Below, one piece after another: positions 56,495 through 64,000 of a stretch of DNA of 64,000 nucleotides. Both the position numbers and the translations under genes were made by a program. This DNA comes from Breviolum minutum Mf 1.05b.01 (lineage: Eukaryota > Sar > Dinophyceae > Suessiales > Symbiodiniaceae). The notes under the pieces were generated by a model. It searched no databases. It was not told where the DNA came from and was given only the letters and a program-made list of their open reading frames with translations. Location of the stretch: assembly GCA_000507305.1 (NCBI GenBank), contig DF239102.1, positions 45,980-109,979 on the forward strand, in the 5' to 3' direction. Every line of letters begins with the position of its first letter. Position 1 is the stretch's first letter.

Positions 56495-56740
56495 ATGAGC
56501 ACTTGAGATGTCATGGCTTGCTTCAAAATTTCCATTTTGTTGTCATGATTTTTCGAAAGACAAAAAAACTACATGTGACTCGGCTCGAGTCAATCTGTTT
56601 GTCTTTTTGGAGTTTATAAACATGAAGACTTTGGCTTTGATGCGGATTGATGGTGTGGCCTCTGCTTTTGAACAGGTCTGAAATCATCCCTTCCGAGGGC
56701 ATTTCCACATGTGCTGATCCCAAATGATGGGATTTTTTCG

Positions 56741-56828
56741 GTCGCTTCGGTAGTCGCAACGTCAACCGAGAGATTCTCAAAACAATTCGCGCATCGCTCA
56801 CGGCCAGATCCCTGGCAGTGTTGCGGTG
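56741..56828. other. Coding-like block, strand undecided
   Basis: Plus reads RNVNREILKTIRASLT then ARSLAVLR to TGA. Minus reads MLAIDHRNTARDLAVSD, which could be an ankyrin-type helix. Another minus start, MAGADISRPVEQIRQI, lies at 57146. Confidence 0.4.
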
Positions 56829-57501
56829 ATCGATAGCTAGCATGGCAGATGCCATGGCAGATGTTATGTTAAGAGGTGCGAAGACTTGAGAGAAAAGCTA
56901 CCCTTGGACCCCAAAACCATGAAAAATGAGGGTTTTCAACCCCCCCAAAAAAGGGTTATAACTCCTAAAAATGCAGGTTATGGGTTCCCATGCTAGGAAA
57001 TGGAACAGCGATTTCTTTACCCCAAGTACCCTCAGATGCTTTAGTCGAAATCCTTTCTTCGAATTAAAGGGCTGAGTTGTAGATTTGAGATGCAGCCTGA
57101 TTTGCCTGATTTGCTCAACAGGTCTACTGATGTCTGCACCTGCCATTGTTATACTTCCACTTAGCTAGACAATCTATTTTTGTTGCCACATCCTAAATGA
57201 TACGAGTCATGCACATGTGTAGACTCCGAATTTACCGTTATTTTTGGGTTCTTCCATTGGCGATTAGCCCCGCTTTGTGATCAAACCATTCATTTGTGGT
57301 TTTAGGCTGGTTGTCCCATGTGGTCCCTATAGTGGTTCAGAGTTCTTTTAAATACCCACCCAAAAAAAAGGAATCCTTAAGCGGTTGGTGCTTGTTTGGT
57401 TGAGGTGAGTTTTTGTTGTCCCCTTTCAAGGGTCCATTTTTTTGGTCCACCAAAAAAATCTGAGGCATGTAAAGTCCCTTTCCAATCATTCAGGATTGCA
57501 G

Positions 57502-57578
57502 GTGGAAGCAATTTCTTCGCATTATTTTCTGAACCACTTGAAGTAGATGATTGTAACTCCAATGTTTGTCCCAATTGA
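57502..57578 (+). CDS. Terminal exon, unknown gene
   Basis: Acceptor CAGGATTGCAG, then GSNFFALFSEPLEVDD then CNSNVCPN, TGA; donor GAA|GTAGAT possible inside. Confidence 0.6.
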
Positions 57579-57623
57579 AAACACACGCATCTTAAGTTCC
57601 GCAACCAGCTTTACAACCTATAG

Positions 57624-57679
57624 TCCGGAAGCTGTCGCACCTCGTGATTCACTGGGAGCCCTCTTTCAAAGAGCCCTAG
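57624..57679 (+). CDS. Short terminal exon candidate
   Basis: Acceptor CAACCTATAG, RKLSHLVIHWEPSFKEP, TAG. Confidence 0.5.
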
Positions 57680-57897
57680 TGACCTAGCAGCCTTTGGTCA
57701 TCTGGTGAGGTGAATGAGCCCTTCTAAACTGAGAATGTATTGTTGGCAAGAGCAGGACCCCCAAAGTACCGAAAGGTTTTAGACTTTAAAAAAACAGTTC
57801 GTTTCCACAAGCTAGGGGTTACTGACTCGAAAGATAGTGTGGTCCCCAAAATCATATTGTAGAGAGAACAAAAACATAGGCTCAATTCTTTTTGTAG

Positions 57898-58711
57898 ATG
57901 AAGTTTGCCCACTTAAAAAACACATTTCAAAGGGATCTATGAAACAGGCCCATGAATTTTTGAACCAAGTCAATGATCTTTTCAAACTGGTGAATACCCG
58001 AACGAAGTGTTTGTTTTTTGTATTCTAGAGGGGAATGATTTCAAAACATTCCCACAGTGTCAGTATATATACAGTGGATCTTAAGCTATTATTGGACCTG
58101 CAACATTCACCAGAAATGATTACACCCAGAGAATTGTTTAAGATGGTTATAAGTTGTAATTTACATATAGATTCAGATATATACAAAAAATGATCGCCAT
58201 TTCTTAAAGTTCAGAGCAGGTGTTGTACATATCTTATATACTATATAGTTTCTCAAGACTGAATGGTTTGGCTCAATTTTGAGCCCGCAGGTAGTAGTCT
58301 ACATTTCTTTTGGGAAAAAATCAAGCACACCTCGACCTTCACCAGAAGTCATGGCAAGCCTTCTGTCGCTTTGATGCACCAAATCTCTGCAGCGAAAAAA
58401 ATGGCCGAAGCGGCAACCAATCTGGTCGTTGTGAACATGAAACCGAATTATGAAATTAAAAGAATTATGCTCTTACTTGACATTGATTAGTATCAGTGTT
58501 TATTTTTGAAATGTCGATTTGTTTCAGCAGTCCAGCAGAACAAAAGCGGTATGATTGCCATCGTAACATCTTCAAAGGGGCTATCTTCCAAGTTTCAGGA
58601 TGGTTATATAGCAGCTGCACGAAAGTGTGGCGATTCCAAGTCATAAACCCTTGGGAGAGTATCGACGACTCGCGAAGGCAAATATTTATGCCAAACTGGT
58701 CGATTGTGTGA
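57898..58711 (+). CDS. Three-exon gene end, unknown
   Basis: Exon 57898-58008 (acceptor TTTTTGTAG; EVCPLKKHISKGSMKQ then HEFLNQVNDLFKLVNT; donor T|GTTTGT), exon 58291-58489 (acceptor GCCCGCAG; FFWEKIKHTSTFTRSHG ... ISAAKKMAEAATNLVVV; donor TA|GTATCA) and exon 58528-58711 (acceptor TTTGTTTCAG; SPAEQKRYDCHRNIFKG, TGA). Phases 1/2 and 2/1 match; the second intron is 38 nt. The last exon is also open in a second frame (GMIAIVTSSKGLSSKF). No domain recognised. Confidence 0.68.
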
Positions 58712-58929
58712 CACCCATGTTTGGAATCATCCGGCAAAACTACCTGACTTCCTAAACAATGTTGTTTGCATGGATGTTGTGTGAGTTTGAGTACCCATTT
58801 TATCACATTTTCAACTGAGAGCCACTTAATGCTTCAGACTCGTCGACAAGTCATCAGAGGTCGTTGGCAGTTACATGTAGTAGTCAGCACAGTACAACTT
58901 GACATGAAATCGATACCACAACCACCTCA

Positions 58930-58931
<2 letters not shown>

Positions 58932-59000
<69 letters not shown>

Positions 59001-59198
59001 GAACAAGAACAAGAACAAGAACAAAAACCGAACCCCAACCTTGATTTTGGCTTTAATTCCAAGACTTCTCACACAAGCGTGCACAAATTGTATACCAATT
59101 GTGCAAACTGTGCCATGGAATTCTGCGTTGTGACTGCATACAATCAAGAAAGGGCCGCCAATCTCATCAGCAAGTCCCTTGCAGACACTCGGCCATGA
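58932..59198 (+). CDS. Terminal exon with polyglutamine tract
   Basis: Acceptor CACCTCAAG|CAG. About 24 Gln codons (CAG, then CAA), a QE alternation, then NLDFGFNSKTSHTSVHK ... NCANCAMEFCVVTAYNQ ... ANLISKSLADTRP, TGA at 59196. The Gln run explains the long Leu/Cys ORFs on the minus strand. Function unknown. Confidence 0.72.
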
Positions 59199-59417
59199 GA
59201 AGCTCGGAGGGGGTTCAAAGGTGAATTCTGCTAGCATCCACCCACCAACAGAACTTACCAATTCAGTTTAAACATCAACGGAACCTTTAACAAATTGGTT
59301 GTTTATTTTTTTATTATTATTTTATTTGATGTTATGTAGTTTAAATCAATTGGAGATTTTACAACTCCATGTTTCATTTTGTGCATCGATAGTTCTGCTG
59401 CTCTTCTCTTTTTTTAG

Positions 59418-59494
59418 GCAAACTTTCAAAGGACCATCGGACCGTAGTTTGGGATGGAAAAAAGGACTCGTTCCCAGCAGTTTTATCCTTTTGA
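59418..59494 (+). CDS. Candidate exon
   Basis: Acceptor CTTTTTTTAG, KLSKDHRTVVWDGKKD then SFPAVLSF, TGA. A second frame is open. Confidence 0.5.
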
Positions 59495-59577
59495 CAAACA
59501 GGTTGCACAGGAAACCAACAGGAATATCATTTAACCAACACTCCGGCAAAGTAATATAGCTTGGATCTACCCCCCAG

Positions 59578-59650
59578 CCAGTAGCAGTGGCAATTTCAAG
59601 GGATACTACTAAAAATGTAATAATCCTACTGGTGACTATTTCTGGGTGGG
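59578..59650. mobile_element. F8 short repeat (copy b)
   Basis: CAGTAGCAGTGGCAATTTCA ... GGGATACTACTAAAAAT ... CTGGTGACT, collinear with 46664-46738. Confidence 0.55.
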
Positions 59651-59944
59651 GGGGTGAACCCAAAATATAGCGATTACTGGAAAATCCACCGTGAACAGAT
59701 ACATCAAGTAGCAAGATTGATGAAAATAATTATGCATATATCATTCACAAATATTCAAGAACTCCGCACTTTTCATTCACAAGCGATTCCCTATATGTAG
59801 TTCATTTTTCTTGCAAGGGTCCCAAAAAAGAATGGGTCATCCGTTTGGCAAATTTGCTTCTCAAAAAGATTTGATGGCCATGCAAATTTGTGTGGTCAGG
59901 TTTCTAACATTTTTCCGAACCTTTCGAAAACACTTCAGTTTGCC

Positions 59945-62900
59945 ATGGCGCTGCGGTGTTTGGACCTAGCTGGGAAGGTGCTTTGGGGTCCACAAACCGT
60001 CGACACGAAGATGTCCTGCAAAGATTTCAGAGAGCTGGTTGCAACAGCTCTTGGTGTTCCTTTGAATCGGGTGTCTTTAGTTCCTTTTCTCATTTTGACA
60101 GACCATGGGATTCTAGGTGGAGGTTTCAAACATTTTTTATTTTTACCGCTACCCGGGGAAGATTCCCAATTTGACTAATATTTCTCAAAGGGGGTTGAAA
60201 CCACCAACTAGGATTTATCAGCAGGTTTTGTTTTTTTTTCCTGGTTTTCGGACCCAACACCATGTTTTGGGCAAAGCCACCTGGCCAAAAGTGATCTGAT
60301 CGGTATGAATGAAGTCGTCTTTACGAATCGCATTTATTGGGGGGATGTGTGGTGAAATGTCGTTTTCTGATGTTTTCTGTTGAAACCTTTCCATTTGCTT
60401 AATCCATAGCCTAGAAATCTCAATTTGCAATCCTAGAAATTTTGCTGGATTTGCTGACATGTCGTTTTTATTCCTTGTTCCTTATTTTCTATCAAGTGAT
60501 GAATCACTGTCAACCCTCCCCCATTAAAAAAAAGACTGAAGGGATGGTGAGGGGGGAGTGGAGTCGTGCAACGTGAGGAAAATGCATGAAAAGGCCAAGT
60601 GGAGTCAGGCAAAGTCTGCAAACGGACTAAAATATGAGAGCAGTGTTTGCTAGCAAGAGTAAAGGTTGCTTCGTAATGAAAAAGGTGATTTACATATATC
60701 CGGAAGAGTTTTTGTCAGGAAGAGTGCAGTTTTCTTGGCAGAAAGTTGTTGTATAATTAGTAGCGAAAAGCACGTGGATTATATAAGAATTGTTAGGAAG
60801 AAAAACCCTATACACCTACAATGACATGATTATCTATCATGTGGTTGGCTCTTGTATGGTGCATCTTCTTGTTTGCTACATTCTTCTTCAAAAACCCTAA
60901 AAAGACCGAAAGGCATCCTCATCAACCTTTGCTGGCCCAAAAAGAAATAGATGGTTGTTTCAAACATTTTGTATGTTCTTGGGGAAGATTTCCAATTTGA
61001 CTCACATTTTTTCAGATGGGTTGGTTCAACTCAACTCAACCACCAAGAAACTCGAAAAAAGCCTGAGGTTTTGGACTCTCAAGTCCTTGACGGTTTGGAA
61101 TCCCTTGAAGTTAAAGGCCTTGATGGAGAACGTGATGTCCAAGTCTTGCTAGGTGCTGAGAAACCCTACAGCAGGTTTTTTTCCGCATATTTTTTTGATG
61201 GACCCTCAAAAAAGGGGCTCAGATATTTTTTGTGGTTGCTTCACAAAAGAAAAGGTTGGAGTTTTATGATTTTTTATGCAGCTTTACGTGTTTTCTTGTT
61301 CATTTGCTGGTAAGATATATAAATAGCGTTTTAACCGCCCTCAACGTGAGTTGGGATTTAGCAGTCCCGAGGTGAAGACCTGTCAAAGGAGATTCAACAA
61401 ATTCAGCAGGCAATTGCCGAGGCTGACAGTCGCATTTCAATCACACCTGGTTTGAGCAATGAAGAGGTCAGTGACTTGATTTGAGAACGCCAGCCACAAA
61501 AACCTGGCCCACAAAAACAACATGGCACTGGCAAAGTTGGGGTTTGAAAAGACTGTAAAAGACTAGTGTCCTTTTGAAATTGCTTCCTGGAAGGTGCTTG
61601 CGATTTTAATGATACCTCCAGTCAAGGCATGTAGGAGAATCCTTCAAAACATGACATCGTTCTCTGGCTAGTACATAAGTATTATCGAACCATTTTGGAA
61701 TAGATTATTTGCAAGAGGAAACTTTAACTCAACATGGAGATCCTATTCCATCTACAAGATGGCCATATAAAACTGCAACCAAACAACATGGTTTGTTTTC
61801 TATGGCAAATATCTATTGATATATTTATATAATACCGGGATGATTAATTGATAAATTCTTTTTGAAACATCACCGGATCGGGAAATCCTCCGCGTTTCAT
61901 TGGAGGTTTTACGGTTTCACCACGTTTTTTTTTATATGTTTCGAATGGTTTTTACAGCAGCATGTTTCGTTCAACTCGTCTCTTTTTGGAGATTGTTTAC
62001 CGAGGTTATCTTGAAAGTCGCTATGGTTTTTGTTTCCCTCCAGAGTTCAGAGACTTCCTTCAAGCAGGCGTCCCTATTGGTGGAGGATGGCCTGATTGGC
62101 ATGAGTTGGCCTCCGGAACCATCCCATATGGCTTTGCAAAGGATACGGTGGCAGAGCAGATTCGTTGCTGAAGTTGTAATTTAAGTTGAAACATGCCCTA
62201 AAAAACCATCCATGGGACGATGGTATATTTATATTCATGAATGGTTGATTTTTATGGTAAATAGAGGTATAATATACCAGTCCCATGGATCCTATGGGAT
62301 GAAGGTTTTGCGAGTTTTTGTTGGTGAGTTTTTTGCATTATTTTTTGTTTTTAAACACCGGTTGAATCAGTTGGGAGGGGATGCTTCAAAATATGGTACC
62401 GTCAGTGAAGTAGGGAATAGGATACAATATTTTGATGTAGTCCAATAAATCCTGCAGAGTCAAAAACTTGTTGAGTCCTTTGAAAGCCAATTTATGCCTT
62501 TTCGAAGCAACTTGACTCAAAATCAGCAATAGAACCTTCAAAAGATGGCCACCTCCGCAACCTCCAAGAATTTTGAAGAAAGATTCAGCAACTTTTGTGG
62601 GGCTTTTCGTGGTCGGAATCCGGGCTTGACTTCATCATCCCAGGTTGGAATTGCACTCCCGAAGGACCAGAAGAACTTTACGAAGGAGATTGGGCTCCAC
62701 CAGAAGAAAAGACCTTTGAGAAAGCCGTTGAATTGGCCACCAAAACCTATCCCTTGATACCTATGCGTGGTCATCGATGCATTGTGACTGTACCTCATAA
62801 AAGCGGATTGCCCGTGATTTCTATGCATCAGTGTCATGATAATATCCCTTATGGCAAGAATTTTTGGGAGTGGATTTCCACTGACTGCAAGCTACCGGAA

Positions 62901-62981
62901 GGGACGGTTCCTGTGGAATGGATCGAAAAGGATGAAGTGCCATGGTCTGATGTGCCATTTTGGCAATATTGGCAGGATTGA
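59945..62981 (+). CDS. Ubiquitin-like domain + SMI1/KNR4 (SUKH)-like protein
   Basis: Complete five-exon model: 59945-60115 (MALRCLDLAGKVLWGP ... RELVATALGVPLNRVSL; UBL-like), 61048-61152 (LDSQVLDGLESLEVKGL), 61372-61466 (EDLSKEIQQIQQAIAEA then ISITPGLSNEE), 61992 to about 62159 (YGFCFPPEFRDFLQAG then GGGWPDWHEL) and about 62583-62981 (WSESGLDFIIPGWN, YPLIPMRGHRCIVTVP, LPVISMHQCHDNIPYG, VPFWQYWQD, TGA). Exons 2-5 resemble, in order, bacterial proteins annotated as SMI1/KNR4-like (TPGLsd.E...RYGFrFPPDLR, GxPDWR, LIPvyxHR, NPVxSVHQ, YG). About 310 residues. Phases match at introns 1-3; intron 4 is flanked by a direct repeat AGATTC, leaving its exact ends open. Role unknown: possible protein-interaction or immunity-type fold. 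Confidence 0.8.
60107..60215. mobile_element. F4 inverted-repeat element (copy b), at intron 1 start
   Basis: Left ATTCTAGGTGGAGGTTTCAA and right GGTTGAAACCACCAACTAGG arms. The predicted donor CTAG|GTGGAG is inside the left arm. Confidence 0.85.
60949..61047. mobile_element. F4 inverted-repeat element (copy c), at intron 1 end
   Basis: Left AGATGGTTGTTTCAAACATT, core TTGGGGAAGATTTCCAATTT, right GGTTGGTTCAACTCAACTCA then ACCACCAAG. The predicted acceptor is the terminal AG of the right arm. Confidence 0.75.
62205..62299. mobile_element. F1 inverted-repeat element (copy g), in intron 4
   Basis: ACCATCCATGGGACGATGGT and ACCAGTCCCATGGATCCTAT ends; ATGGTTGATTTTTATGGTAA loop. Starts about 45 nt after the exon end. 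Confidence 0.88.
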
Positions 62982-63076
62982 AGGTGGCAACCAAAAATGG
63001 AACCTGAGAAATTTTTCCAAAGACCTGTACCACCCTAAAGGGGGCCAAAGACTTGCACGAAGATGATCCAAAAATG

Positions 63077-63183
63077 CGGACGGGGAAACTGACAGCTCGC
63101 ACCTGAAAATTGGTGGTTGGAATAATACATTTTCCAGTTTGGGAACCCCTATTTTCAGGTGCTACGTTAGTTTTCGGGAGTGT
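63077..63183. mobile_element. F2 inverted-repeat element (copy c)
   Basis: GGGGAAACTGACAGCTCGCA and GGTGCTACGTTAGTTTTCGG arms; TTGGTGGTTGGAATAATACA inside. About 100 nt after the stop of the UBL-SUKH gene. Confidence 0.78.
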
Positions 63184-63276
63184 ATCCACAAAGGGGCTGG
63201 TGGGAAGATGAAAAGTCCTCTAAAATTTGCAGCTAAACAGCTGCAGACACTTGGAAATAGCTGCTTGGTTCAAGAT

Positions 63277-63363
63277 CACCCTGAAACCAACATAGCACCT
63301 GTTGGAAGATAAGTTTCCTTTTGGCAAGGACACCTGACAGGTGCAATGTGAGTTTCATGGAGG
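63277..63363. mobile_element. F2 inverted-repeat element (copy d)
   Basis: CACCCTGAAACCAACATAGC and GTGCAATGTGAGTTTCATGG arms; GTTGGAAGATAAGTTTCC inside as in copy b. Confidence 0.75.
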
Positions 63364-63401
63364 AAAAATCTCAATATATCTCAATTAGATTCTATATTTG
63401 A

Positions 63402-63701
63402 GTGGCTTTGCTTCTCAAGAAGTTGCTTTCAATCAACTACCAGCTACGGGAGATAGGTGGAAATGGTGGATTCAGATACTATGGGACTCTGAAAGGGCAT
63501 GACCGATACAAGGACTCTTTGCCCATGCTCCAATACTTGAAGATTCAATCAGGATTTTCCAAACCCATTTCATGTGGAAAAACAAACACAACAAACACAA
63601 CAATATTGTGCCATCACGCACTTCACACGTTTCACGAAATGAATCAAAATGATCTATCAACACCTTGGATGATTCCCTTCACAAAACACATTCAGAAATG
63701 A
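63402..63701 (+). CDS. Weak ORF near window end
   Basis: 99 codons; first half reads SINYQLREIGGNGGFRYY. An overlapping frame (EVAFNQLPATGDRWKWW) after TTCTCAAG is equally plausible, so an exon may be present but is not defined. Confidence 0.3.
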   Translation: MALLLKKLLSINYQLREIGGNGGFRYYGTLKGHDRYKDSLPMLQYLKIQSGFSKPISCGKTNTTNTTILCHHALHTFHEMNQNDLSTPWMIPFTKHIQK

Positions 63702-63825
63702 AACATAAATACATCCCTTAAATAACTCCATTCTCTCGAAACTTTTGTGTTCAATTGTTGGCCTCCAAGGCTGCTAGACATAATCTGAAATTGATGGAAA
63801 TCTGTGGCGAAATACAATTGCATAT

Positions 63826-64000
63826 ATAAAAATATATAAAAAAAATATATTTTTTTAAAAATATTTTATAATTGTTTGTTTTATTTTGGCCTTAATAAAA
63901 TAAATTAAAATAAATATAATAATATATTAAATTGTAAATTATAATAAATAATCAAAATATATAATTTTTTATTTTATTATATATTATATATAATAATAAA
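63826..64000. repeat. Extreme A/T-rich tract
   Basis: Almost only A and T (for example TATATAAAAATATATAAAAA). Far more A/T-rich than the rest of the window; low-complexity or satellite-like. Confidence 0.85.

Noticed and set aside
58264..58285. TTTGGCTCAATTTTGAGCC as another SL relic
   Set aside because: Only about ten bases match the SL tail, and the segment is better explained as a small palindrome. It lies in a predicted intron, not before a gene start.
58871..59261. Minus-strand ORFs with long Leu or Cys runs
   Set aside because: Produced by the CAG/CAA tract of the + exon at 58932.
1..64000. CRISPR arrays, operons, rRNA or tRNA genes
   Set aside because: No regularly spaced repeats with unique spacers, no rRNA-like sequence and no convincing tRNA cloverleaf seen. 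The exon-intron structure is eukaryotic.

Overview
The window looks like nuclear DNA of a dinoflagellate, most likely a Symbiodiniaceae alga. Four things point that way. Two long genes encode BspA-type leucine-rich repeat (LRR) proteins of a kind expanded in these algae. An intronless palmitoyltransferase-like gene is preceded by what look like two relics of the dinoflagellate spliced-leader (SL) tail (34543-34563). Short hairpin repeats sit throughout the non-coding DNA, one of which translates to a peptide (FPKIVVPP-like) that I recall as common in Symbiodiniaceae gene models. Nearly all recognisable coding sequence is on the + strand, cut into exons of 30-230 bp. The species is inference.

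Layout. 1-424: 3' end of one LRR gene. 800-3835: weak exon candidates. 4029-8331: scattered exons, including a first exon at 5042. 9391-11483: intact UBL+LRR gene, interrupted only by an assembly artefact around the N at 10617. 12083-17877: many short exons, best at 15100-15203, 16203-16736 and 16964-17081. 18607-21595: multi-exon gene with TPR-like text. 22655-26879: exons of one or more genes, ending with a HAD-type DxDxT exon. 27382-34300: several gene fragments, the best chains being 28939-30023 and 32104-32733. 34597-35733: intronless DHYC-type palmitoyltransferase-like gene. 36638-38398: three-exon gene end. 39032-45403: large gene resembling a GT-A glycosyltransferase. 46803-52474: short exons. 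54274-59494: more exon chains. 59945-62981: five-exon gene joining a ubiquitin-like N-terminus to a domain resembling bacterial SMI1/KNR4 (SUKH)-like proteins. The last 180 bp are almost pure A/T.

Exon models were built by eye from open frames, GT-AG (sometimes GA/GC) boundaries and matching reading phase across introns. They have no transcript support, and several exons are open in more than one frame. The non-coding DNA holds at least eight families of short inverted-repeat elements (F1-F8 below). Some lie inside predicted introns, and in two families the splice sites appear to fall within the terminal repeats, as expected of introners. Several predicted introns are very short (19-42 nt).
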